Assembly (NCBI GenBank): GCA_020345785.1
Contig: CP070771.1
Location: forward strand, 3,805,417 to 3,826,357
Origin: Desulfobacterales bacterium
GTDB lineage: Bacteria > Desulfobacterota > Desulfobacteria > Desulfobacterales > JAFDCJ01
Reading direction: 5' to 3'
Length of the DNA stretch: 20,941 nucleotides
The position numbers were made by a program, and so were the translations under genes. Below, piece after piece: positions 1 through 6,728 of the stretch; position 1 is the stretch's first letter, and every line of letters starts with the position of its first letter. The notes beneath the pieces are model-generated. The model ran no database searches. It had not been told where the DNA came from and worked only from the letters and a program-made list of their open reading frames with translations.

Positions 1-36
1 CTTGTCCAACTCGGGTGTTTGATTCCTGCCATACAA

Positions 37-140
37 ATCCCGCCGCGGTGGGATTATATATTCAACGATAAGCGTACTGACGTCCTCTTGCCTTTCCCCG
101 CCTTGGCGGGATAATTCAAGCCATCCCGCGCTTTGCGCGG
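37..140. repeat. Cluster of three short GC-rich palindromes
   Basis: Three small hairpins lie within about 100 nt. Positions 37-54 are nearly self-complementary (ATCCC-G-CCGCGG-T-GGGAT). Positions 97-110 read CCCGCC-TT-GGCGGG, a perfect 6-bp stem. Positions 126-140 read CCGCGC-TTT-GCGCGG. A related element, CCCGC-TGAG-GCGGG followed by AT, occurs at 19823-19838 on the other side of the surface-glycan locus, so this looks like a dispersed palindrome family rather than a local regulator. The rest of 1-211 shows no gene that I can support. Confidence 0.5.
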
Positions 141-211
141 TGTGGTCGTTGATTCGACGTCCTGATATCCTTTCTTGCCACCGGCCAAATAGTTGTTACA
201 TTTGATTTTCA

Positions 212-1144
212 ATGAAAAAATGTGCTGCCGTTACATTTATTCTGGCTGCAGTGGTAAGTTGCGGTCCCAGATATGTTTACCCTCACCTGGAGTGGCTGAT
301 TCCCTGGTATATCAGCGACTATATCTCCCTTGACGACAGGCAAAAAAATTTGCTTGAGGAGCGGCTGCTGAAGCAGCTTGACTGGCATTGCCGAACGCAG
401 CTGAGGACCTACGCCGGGGTGCTGCGCGCAATAGGCCTGGATTTTAGCAGCGCCACCCAACCGATTGAATATTCGAAGATCCAGTCTTACAACCAAAGAC
501 TGATGACACTCTGGAAGGACTTGCTGCGACAAATCAGACCGGATATTACGGATATATTGCTTACAGCGTCTAACACTCAAATTGCCGAGCTCTTCGGCAA
601 CCTGCAAAAGCGAAATCAAATATTTAAAGAGAAATATGTCGATCTTCAACCCCGCGAGTTGAATGAAAATCGTCAAAAACGCATGATAAAAAGGTTGGAG
701 TACTGGATATCCGATGTGACCGAAGCGCAGCAGGCGGCGGTTTCTGCCTGGAGTTCGCAATTGGTGCCGATAGCCGGGGACTGGCTGAAGAATCGTGAAC
801 TGATCCAGGCCGAAGCGCGCCGTCTGCTTATCCGGGCAAAAATCGATCCGGAATTCAGGATAACTCTGCAGGAACTTATCATAAACCCTGAACGCATGAG
901 ATCTTCGAATTATCAACAGAAGATTGACATCAATACCGACATCACCATAAGACTTGTTATGCAACTGGACCACCTGGCGACCCCTCAGCAACGCACCTAT
1001 CTCACAAAACGGATTGAATCCCTGGCTGCAGACTTTGATAAACTCAGCTGCGATCCCAAAGATAAACCCAATAGCGGTTCAGAGTTCAGGGTTCTGGGTT
1101 CTAAATTTCATAAAACGCCCCAACCGTCAACACACTCTAATTAA
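212..1144 (+). CDS. DUF6279-type lipoprotein
   Basis: Predicted 310-residue lipoprotein of unknown function. The N-terminus has two lysines, a short hydrophobic stretch and a lipobox (V14-V-S-C17), so signal peptidase II processing and lipid anchoring at Cys17 are expected. The mature part starts with a tryptophan- and tyrosine-rich segment followed by 'SLDDRQKNLLEERL' and 'DWHCRTQL', which matches the pattern of DUF6279 lipoproteins of proteobacteria (helical, role unknown). The start has no clear Shine-Dalgarno sequence, but the signal peptide fits it well. The last 20 or so residues (about 288-310) are encoded by a degenerate GTTCAGGG/GTTCTGGG repeat at 1076-1108, so the C-terminal tail seems to be repeat-derived. 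It stands alone; the next gene faces it. Confidence 0.75.
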   Translation: MKKCAAVTFILAAVVSCGPRYVYPHLEWLIPWYISDYISLDDRQKNLLEERLLKQLDWHCRTQLRTYAGVLRAIGLDFSSATQPIEYSKIQSYNQRLMTLWKDLLRQIRPDITDILLTASNTQIAELFGNLQKRNQIFKEKYVDLQPRELNENRQKRMIKRLEYWISDVTEAQQAAVSAWSSQLVPIAGDWLKNRELIQAEARRLLIRAKIDPEFRITLQELIINPERMRSSNYQQKIDINTDITIRLVMQLDHLATPQQRTYLTKRIESLAADFDKLSCDPKDKPNSGSEFRVLGSKFHKTPQPSTHSN

Positions 1145-1200
1145 AGTCCGGCATCAGCCTGAGGTTGCCGGCTGCAATTCACCCCGGGCAAATTTATAGG

Positions 1201-1302
1201 GACATATTGGTTTTGAATTTGGATCATTGGTTATTCGAATTTGTTTCGAATTTCGTGTTTCGAGCTTCGAATTTTATACTGATTTGATTTTTCGAATTGG
1301 GG
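1201..1302. repeat. Degenerate TTCGAATTT-type repeat
   Basis: This part of the 257-nt gap between two convergent genes is made of variants of TTCGAATTT, TTGAATTTGG and TTTCGTGTTTCGAG, repeated roughly every 9-12 nt. No coding potential is apparent. It belongs to the same general class of low-complexity intergenic repeats seen at 3098-3181, 4241-4480 and 20859-20937. Confidence 0.5.
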
Positions 1303-1401
1303 TTTCACAGGGGCTCCGAGGTCGTTGAACAGCCAAACTAGTCTCACCCTTTATGGGTTTCTATCCTCAATAAGTCATGCGGATTCGATGTAACCGGCAG
1401 A

Positions 1402-2946
1402 TTATTTTCCTGGGGCCTTTCGTTTGGAGACAACCGCGTATATGTCATGATCTTTTGCAAAAGCCGCCTCACCGGCGGAACGGTAATCGCTTAAGCGATC
1501 CGGCGGAATGGTTGGCGTAAATCGGCAGTCGTTTTGCCAGTCGACATATATCGGCTTGGGACGCAGGACACGGGGGTCGATTTGCATATCTCGGCAGAGC
1601 AAATCCACCAGATATAATTTCTTTTTATATTTGCCGGTTAAGCGCGAAAAGGGAATTTCACGGATCGTTAGGATCCTGTCCATAATCCCTTCATCTAGTG
1701 TCCCTAGGACCTGTATCAGCGTTGAGTAGGAACGGGACGTTCCCCCTGTGGCTTCTTCCAGCGAGATTATCGTGTATCCATGCCGGTAATTGGTTAAATT
1801 GACAATCCTGGATTTGCCCGGGATGATTCTTTCGGGTTTTTCACTAATTTCGCCTATCGATGGATAAAATTTTGGTTCGGGAAAAACCTGATTTAAACGC
1901 CCGGCGATCGCCTCGTAGGTGGTCGCGTAATTACCGGCGGGATTCCATACCGACCAGCTCCTGTTTTCTGCAAGCCTCAAGCCGTCAATCTGCGCATTGA
2001 TGTCATCCGGACTATACCAGAATCCCTGTATCCATGGGCGAATGCGTTTGTCCGTGCGTTTTTTTATGCGTTTCATACTTAATTCCATTATTTCCAGCGG
2101 AAATTCTGCCGGATCTTGCTTGCCTAAAAAACCCCTCGGAAAATGGGACGGGTAAAACATCGGGCATATGACATCTACATGCGGCGCAATTGCCTCTATT
2201 TGTTGGCCGACGCCAAAATCACCGGATTTCCATGCCACCAGTCCGAATAAATCGACCGAGATGGCGACCCCCGTAGGCTTTAGCCGGGTATAAGCCCTCT
2301 GCAGAAATTTTCCGATACACTGGATCCTGGATAAATTTTCGTCCATGATCGGGTAATGCATCATTGAAAGATCGCCGTCACTGGGAAATCGAATATAATC
2401 AAATTGAATTTCGTCAAAACCGAGTTCAACCAGTTCCTGACAAAGTGCAATGTTGTAGTCCCAGACTTGCTGATTGTAAGGATTGGCCCAATATAAACCG
2501 TTGTCATCGCTCCACGGCCCGCCGGTTCGTATGTCCAGAATACCCAGGTAAGGATTGCTGCGGACAAGACGGTGATCGACAAAAACATCTAATTTAGCAA
2601 TACACCAGAATCCCTGCGCCTTTAATTTTTTTAAACTGTTTTCCACCAATCCGTTCGAGGCGACGGCGCCTATTGCTTTGGCCAGTTCGTTTTCGGATTT
2701 CCATCGAATCAAACCAAAAGGATCTTTCACATGCAAGACGACGGCATTCAAGCCGGCCAGTTCAGCGTAATGGGTAAATTCGGTGATTTTGCGCTCGGTA
2801 AAGCTGTGGGAAGGCAGGTAGATGGCGTTGACCTTCTCAGGTAAAGCCGCGAGACCGTCAGAGGGCCACATGACACCGCCCGCCCAAAAAATTAAGAATA
2901 GAAAGGATATCAGTTTTGATTGTTTACCCGGAAATAAGCTTGACAC
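1402..2946 (-). CDS. Exported putative glycoside hydrolase (DUF4015-type)
   Basis: A 514-residue protein with an N-terminal signal peptide (hydrophobic core about residues 11-26, likely cleavage after AALA near 34). The body from about residue 38 resembles the DUF4015 putative glycosyl hydrolase family, with a TIM-barrel-like pattern: 'NAIYLPSHSF', 'NAVVLHVKDPFG', 'FDEIQFDYIRFPSDG' at 177-191 and 'GVAISVDLFG'. The Asp-rich 177-191 motif is the likely active-site region; activity in this family is largely unproven. The C-terminal 130 residues or so look like an added domain that I do not recognise. The start is GTG, chosen because GGAGG lies 7 nt upstream and the signal peptide begins there. 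It is not in an operon with a neighbour and could act on envelope polysaccharide. The substrate is unknown. Confidence 0.8.
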   Translation of the reverse strand: MSSLFPGKQSKLISFLFLIFWAGGVMWPSDGLAALPEKVNAIYLPSHSFTERKITEFTHYAELAGLNAVVLHVKDPFGLIRWKSENELAKAIGAVASNGLVENSLKKLKAQGFWCIAKLDVFVDHRLVRSNPYLGILDIRTGGPWSDDNGLYWANPYNQQVWDYNIALCQELVELGFDEIQFDYIRFPSDGDLSMMHYPIMDENLSRIQCIGKFLQRAYTRLKPTGVAISVDLFGLVAWKSGDFGVGQQIEAIAPHVDVICPMFYPSHFPRGFLGKQDPAEFPLEIMELSMKRIKKRTDKRIRPWIQGFWYSPDDINAQIDGLRLAENRSWSVWNPAGNYATTYEAIAGRLNQVFPEPKFYPSIGEISEKPERIIPGKSRIVNLTNYRHGYTIISLEEATGGTSRSYSTLIQVLGTLDEGIMDRILTIREIPFSRLTGKYKKKLYLVDLLCRDMQIDPRVLRPKPIYVDWQNDCRFTPTIPPDRLSDYRSAGEAAFAKDHDIYAVVSKRKAPGK

Positions 2947-3097
2947 GATTTTTCCTCCCGCAATCGGATTTACTCAGCCTGCATGACATTTGCCCTGCAT
3001 TGATACGCTGCCGGGGTGAACGTCTCGGCTTTGGTATAAAGATATATCGGTTGTTTGATTAAACTCTTGAGTGTGCGATCAAAAAGGGAGGGATTTG

Positions 3098-3181
3098 CGA
3101 ATGACCAATGTCGAATGACCAGTGTCGAATGTCTAATGACAAATGCAATGGGAGTGACGAATGACCAAATTCTAATGATGA
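3098..3181. repeat. Degenerate tandem repeat of GAATGACC type
   Basis: Units such as GAATGACCAATGTC, GAATGACCAGTGTC, GAATGTCTAATGAC and GAATGACCAAATTC follow one another with a period near 14 nt and frequent substitutions. It lies inside a gene-free stretch and gives rise to an open frame by chance. Confidence 0.55.
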
Positions 3182-3550
3182 ACTGTAAAGGAAGCGGTGC
3201 AAAGCGGATTATCGGAGGCGGACATGTATCAAATAAAGAGTATTAAATCCATCAAAGGTGGGTCGAAGGAAGGTACTCCCTTGGAGATGAATATTGAATA
3301 TTGCTGATTGTATAATTCAGAATCTATGTCCTTATTAATTCCTTTCAACTATCAACCTAATCAACCTGATAAAATCCGGCTGTTTAACGGATATTGAAAC
3401 AATCGGTATAGCCCCAAAGATGGGTAATCAACAAAATGATGGGTTTTGAATTTTGTTTCATAATCTCAAGGATTTATTCTGACATTAAAGACCTGATCCT
3501 ATGGCCGGGTAAGAATAATAGGCATTTGCGCAATCAAATGCCATGGGGTA

Positions 3551-3694
3551 CCGGAATTATGGAATGTTGGAGTGCTGGGTTTGGCGGAAGAGATCTATTT
3601 TTATATGCATGACTCTGATCAGAAATTTAAATCAGGCCAGCATCCGCTTTGCATACCCAATATTCCATTTTTCCATCCCTCCCTTATTCCATTA
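3551..3694. repeat. Facing inverted pair of TGGAAT-type repeats
   Basis: The left arm (3551-3587) carries GGAATTATGGAATGTTGG-like units. The right arm (3656-3694) carries the complementary CCAATATTCCATTTTTCC-like units. About 70 nt of unique sequence separates them. The arms are imperfect, so the pairing would be a long, loose hairpin. No transposase or terminal duplication is visible. Confidence 0.45.
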
Positions 3695-3738
3695 GATATT
3701 AAACGGTAAACACCACAGCTTTGGGAAAAAATAAAAGC

Positions 3739-4131
3739 TTAGTCTGCGAGGTCAGGGTTCTGTGCTTTTTCCGGGCTTTTTAAAATAACTGTCTGAATGC
3801 AAAAACTAATAATATCGTCAACCCGTAAAGGCGAAAAAGTAACGGCTAAATGCTTGCCGTTGCGTATGGTTTCATAGCCGAATTCTTTCTGTCGCCCTTT
3901 TTTAAATTCTGCCAGCATGTGGTCAATTTTTTCGATGCTGGCAGATTTTTCATGGCAATCCCGAATGTCGCGGCCGATGTATTCCGGCTTGCGATCCAGA
4001 ATGCGACTGCTGAAATCATTGTAATACTGAATGTGACCGTTTAGATCGACGACGGTGATCCCGACGGGAATGGCCTCCAGAATGAGAGCAAACCCCTTAG
4101 GATCGAAATCACCTTCAACATGGTAAGGCAT
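3739..4131 (-). CDS. Stand-alone PAS-domain protein
   Basis: A 130-residue cytosolic protein that is essentially one PAS fold (about residues 12-115): 'ILEAIPVGITVVDLNGHIQYYND' at the start of the domain, then 'GRDIRDCHEKSA' (C59-H60) and the C-terminal strands 'GKHLAVTFSPLRVD'. The 'Cys-His' motif after the 'GRDI' segment resembles the PAS domain at the end of DUF438-type proteins. No kinase, HTH, GGDEF or other output domain is attached, so it probably signals through a partner protein or binds a small ligand or cofactor. The start is supported by GGAGG 7 nt upstream. It is transcribed away from the gene at 4682, and its partner is not evident. The PAS call is firm; ligand and role are unknown. 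Confidence 0.8.
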   Translation of the reverse strand: MPYHVEGDFDPKGFALILEAIPVGITVVDLNGHIQYYNDFSSRILDRKPEYIGRDIRDCHEKSASIEKIDHMLAEFKKGRQKEFGYETIRNGKHLAVTFSPLRVDDIISFCIQTVILKSPEKAQNPDLAD

Positions 4132-4240
4132 TTGAGTTCCTCCGATATTACGATAGACGAAAATTTTAGACAGATTTCGTCGTCCAGGGTAGCGTCAGTA
4201 AATTCTAAACCAGTTGCATGAAAAGGTATTATAAGACACT

Positions 4241-4480
4241 AAAATCTCAAATCTCAAGCACCAAATACCAAATAAATTCCAAATCACAATAATCAATGAC
4301 CGAAACTGGCCAAACCAAGAAAATCCAGCTGTTTTTCTTTTTTTTGTGTGTTAGAATTTTCGTGCTTTGGTGATAAAAGGATCGCGTATGTGTCTAAAGC
4401 GATAACCAAAACCGATAAAATTCCGTATGGAATTCCGAATTTTGGTCATTTGGGATTTGGTTGGCGGTGCTTGGAATTTT
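4241..4480. repeat. Facing inverted pair of AATTTGG/CCAAATT-type repeats
   Basis: The left arm (4241-4316) is built of CAAATCTCAAG, CACCAAATACC, AAATTCCAAATC and AATCAATGACC units. The right arm (about 4430-4480) carries the complementary TTTGGTCATTTGGGA, TTTGGTTGG and GGTGCTTGGAATTTT units. About 110 nt, including a T-rich tract, separates them. The arms are degenerate but the same word order is recognisable in both orientations. Confidence 0.5.
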
Positions 4481-4568
4481 CATAATTTTCGTTAATGAGG
4501 TAATTTTCGCAAAATCAGTCAATTGCTTCTTTAAAAATGACGCAACCCTGTTACATCCTCCCTGCCGC

Positions 4569-4597
4569 TTGACACAGAGGTGTCGGGCTGCAATACT
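4569..4597 (+). promoter_or_regulatory. Candidate sigma-70 promoter with overlapping inverted repeat
   Basis: A perfect TTGACA (4569-4574), a 17-nt spacer and AATACT (4592-4597; 4 of 6 matches to TATAAT) lie about 85-110 nt before the start at 4682. A small inverted repeat, GACAC-AGAG-GTGTC (4571-4584), overlaps the -35 element and could be an operator. Judged by eye only. Confidence 0.4.
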
Positions 4598-4681
4598 TAA
4601 ATATTGGTGGAATTATATACAATCCGTGCGCAGCCTCATATTAAAATACAATCGAATCGCTGGATGCTGATGGAGATTCCA

Positions 4682-5629
4682 ATGGTATTGCGCAAAAAAA
4701 GTTTTGTTGTCGCGTGCCTGGTGCTGCCGCTAATTCTTGGTGTGTATGCAAATTTATGCCGGGCACAATCGTCATCTGCACATAAATTTGAGTCCGAAAG
4801 GGTTTCCTGGCGCAGCCTTCATTTCAAGGAAGATAGATTCATCGGCAAGGTTGAAATACGGGCTCAATTGGCGGTCCTGCCGGCCAAGGCGGCGGTCGAG
4901 CAGCTGCTTGCGGTGCCCCAGGCCGAGGCGTTACAGCCCTCGGGCGCCACGATTGTTTCCATCACGGTTGAGTCCGGTATTCATCCGCTTTTCGGTTCCA
5001 ATGAAATTTTAAAAACCCATTCGTGGTTTAATCCGCATGATGCCGCCGCCCTGCAGCGCGTCAGGCTGCGACACGGGGACAAGATTTGGCAAAAGTCATA
5101 TCGTTTTCAGCCCCACGGTGTTTATCATCAGCGTAAACAACCGGCAGATAAAAAGCAGTTGGAATCGGCGCCGGAGCAGTGGACCACATTTGAGAAGCGG
5201 TTTTATCAATATAACGGCGAAGATCACAAATGTGCGGCAGTCTTAGAACCAAGCGCACTTTTATATCTTGCATCGGTCATGGACTTCTCGGAGCAAAGAG
5301 TCCCGCTGAACCTTTGCGTTTTCGATAAACAGCAATTACACCGGGTAACAGTAACTGCCGGAGGGGCCCGGCAGCTGAAAGTGAACTACCTTGAAAGGTC
5401 GCCGCGTAAACAAATCCGGAGAAAAGGGACTATAGACGCTATCAAGATTTCTTTTCAACCGCGCTCGCTGGCGCCCCCCAATGCAGTGCAGGAAGAGTTT
5501 TCATTTTTGGGGCTGAAAGGAGATTTTGACATCTATATAGACCAAGCTTCCGGTATTCCGGTCCAGGTGAGCGGGAAGATATCCACATTCGGCGACGTTG
5601 ACATTCGGCTGCAGCAAGTCAGCTTTTAG
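4682..5629 (+). CDS. Exported protein of unknown function (possibly DUF3108-like)
   Basis: A 315-residue protein with a clear signal peptide: 'VLRKK' then a hydrophobic core to about residue 20, with likely cleavage after the Ala of 'CRA' near 26. The start at 4682 is chosen because GGAG lies 6 nt upstream and the signal peptide begins there; in-frame ATGs at 4604, 4664 and 4670 are less well placed. The mature protein is beta-rich, with a C-terminal segment 'EEFSFLGLKGDFDIYID' and 'SGIPVQVSGKISTFGDVDI' typical of periplasmic proteins with a DUF3108-like layout. I do not recognise a catalytic motif. Its stop codon is only 6 nt from the stop of the convergent sulfotransferase gene. Role unknown; localisation to the periplasm is inferred. 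Confidence 0.65.
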   Translation: MVLRKKSFVVACLVLPLILGVYANLCRAQSSSAHKFESERVSWRSLHFKEDRFIGKVEIRAQLAVLPAKAAVEQLLAVPQAEALQPSGATIVSITVESGIHPLFGSNEILKTHSWFNPHDAAALQRVRLRHGDKIWQKSYRFQPHGVYHQRKQPADKKQLESAPEQWTTFEKRFYQYNGEDHKCAAVLEPSALLYLASVMDFSEQRVPLNLCVFDKQQLHRVTVTAGGARQLKVNYLERSPRKQIRRKGTIDAIKISFQPRSLAPPNAVQEEFSFLGLKGDFDIYIDQASGIPVQVSGKISTFGDVDIRLQQVSF

Positions 5630-5659
5630 GGTGGATTAACCGAAAAGCCTCTGCCGCAG
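5609..5659. terminator. Possible bidirectional terminator-like hairpin over two convergent stops
   Basis: CTGCAGCA (5609-5616) pairs with TGCCGCAG (5652-5659) with one mismatch, and GCTTTT (5622-5627) pairs with AAAAGC (5643-5648) around a 15-nt loop holding or touching both stop codons. The convergent genes are 6 nt apart, so any shared terminator must overlap coding sequence. There is no following U-run, so this is weak. Confidence 0.25.
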
Positions 5660-6490
5660 TGAATCCATGGTTTTGAAAACGACGCTTTTAGAAGCTTTGC
5701 GGACCAGTTTCCGCATGTACTCCGATGAGTACTCCGGCTCAATAACCGGTTGAGGGCTAATCTCCCAATCCTCGCAATCATAACCGATTCGTTTCATATA
5801 GGGTGTGTAAGCAGGTTTTAAAAGTTCGACATCCTCTTCGGTAAACCAGTGGCGCCAGTCACCGGTCGCTTTTTTGCGAATCACCTTGGCCTTGCCTGTT
5901 GTCTCGGGCACCTCCGCGTCTTCGGCCACATTAAATCCAAGGTAATTATTTAATCCTGCGAATTTCTTGTTCACCATATCCTCATAGGTAAAAAAGTACC
6001 AATCGTCCTCAAGACATTTTATAAATTCATGCATCCGCTGATAGCGCTCCTGCTCTTCTGCGAATACTTCTTCTAAAGAAAGCGGCCATCGGTTGAATCT
6101 GGCATAACGGTAAATTTCTGAAAAAGAAACCGAGCGAGGGTCGTTTTCTTTTCGCAAAACTAAATTTATGTGGGCTAGATACTGCTCTTTTTGGCCCTTG
6201 TTGCCGCGCTGCCAGCGGTAAAGCATCCGGCTGACTGCCACATCCCGTGGATCGCGGGCCATCCAGATCTTGCGATCGTAATGTTCCTCTTTTAAATGGT
6301 CCAGATACAATTCAAAGCTTTTGCCTTTGCTCTCCTCGTAGGTGTGCTTGTAGACGGCGTTTTCGTAGTCCCCTAAATATTTACCGGGTTTGCCGCCGGA
6401 AAATGCCTTGCAGTTCGGGAGTCCGCCGGCCACCTTGTAAACCAATGCCGTGGTTCCCGACTTTCCGGTGCCTAAGATGAAAATTTTCAT
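5636..6490 (-). CDS. PAPS-dependent sulfotransferase (copy 1)
   Basis: A 284-residue cytosolic sulfotransferase. The 5'-phosphosulfate-binding loop 'GTGKSGTT' is at 7-14 and the 3'-phosphate motif 'ARDPRDVAVSR' at 78-88. 'RKKATGDWRHWFT' at 205-217 matches the RKGxxGDWKxxFT signature of cytosolic-type sulfotransferases. It is expected to transfer sulfate from PAPS to a hydroxyl or amine, here most likely on a sugar of the surface glycan made by this locus. GGAGG 6 nt upstream supports the start. It is the last gene of the minus-strand locus, separated from the preceding gene by 238 nt of repeat-bearing sequence. It is a close paralogue of the gene at 13761-14627; long blocks (for example 'GDYENAVYKHTYEE') are identical. 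The family is clear; the acceptor is unknown. Confidence 0.88.
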   Translation of the reverse strand: MKIFILGTGKSGTTALVYKVAGGLPNCKAFSGGKPGKYLGDYENAVYKHTYEESKGKSFELYLDHLKEEHYDRKIWMARDPRDVAVSRMLYRWQRGNKGQKEQYLAHINLVLRKENDPRSVSFSEIYRYARFNRWPLSLEEVFAEEQERYQRMHEFIKCLEDDWYFFTYEDMVNKKFAGLNNYLGFNVAEDAEVPETTGKAKVIRKKATGDWRHWFTEEDVELLKPAYTPYMKRIGYDCEDWEISPQPVIEPEYSSEYMRKLVRKASKSVVFKTMDSLRQRLFG

Positions 6491-6605
6491 GTGAATCCTC
6501 CATACTAAATACCGCTTCTAATTTAAAACGGCTTGCAATCGATTTGAATTTCAGGTTCAAGAAATAGCTTTATTCTTTAAAATCAGATTGTGACAAAAAA
6601 TAGTT

Positions 6606-6664
6606 TCTCGCAGCGCCGCAAAGCCCGCAAAGGTAAATGATTAAGTTCATTTTGTCGCCTTTGC
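6606..6664. repeat. CGCAAAG-type repeat and hairpin between two operon genes
   Basis: The 238-nt gap contains CGCAGCGCCGCAAAGCCCGC-like repeats (6609-6633) running into a hairpin: GCAAAGG (6627-6633) pairs with CCTTTGC (6658-6664), and AAATGA (6635-6640) with TCATTT (6647-6652). No U-run follows, so it is not a typical terminator. A similar CGCAAAG/CGCAGAG word occurs at about 19774-19791. Confidence 0.45.
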
Positions 6665-6728
6665 TTCCTGGTCGGCCCGCCCCAAGCCAGATTGGTCCCG
6701 GTTCATCCGAGTTAGGTCCCGCTAAGCA

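Larger units (their letters stand above)
2947..3738. other. 792-nt gene-poor stretch with degenerate repeats
   Basis: I see no convincing gene here. A 63-codon plus-strand reading frame at 3055-3246 runs through the repeat at 3098-3181 and has no homology that I recognise, so I do not call it. The stretch holds that repeat and the facing inverted repeat pair at 3551-3694. The promoter of the minus-strand gene at 1402-2946 should lie in the left end of this gap, but no clear -35/-10 pair could be assigned. Confidence 0.6.
4132..4681. other. 550-nt divergent intergenic region
   Basis: Region between divergently transcribed genes at 3739-4131 (-) and 4682-5629 (+). It contains a facing inverted pair of degenerate repeats (4241-4316 and about 4430-4480), a T-rich tract (4331-4346) and a candidate promoter for the plus-strand gene (4569-4597). 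A short plus-strand open frame at 4461-4670 is not supported by composition or similarity. Confidence 0.5.

Noticed and set aside
209..991. Long minus-strand open frame opposite the lipoprotein gene
   Set aside because: It is the antisense shadow of a gene with a clear lipobox and family pattern; its product has no recognisable motif.
3098..3181. Possible CRISPR array
   Set aside because: The units are short, degenerate and contiguous, with no unique spacers and no cas genes.
3055..3246. 63-codon plus-strand frame
   Set aside because: It is largely encoded by a degenerate tandem repeat and has no similarity or ribosome-binding site that I can support.
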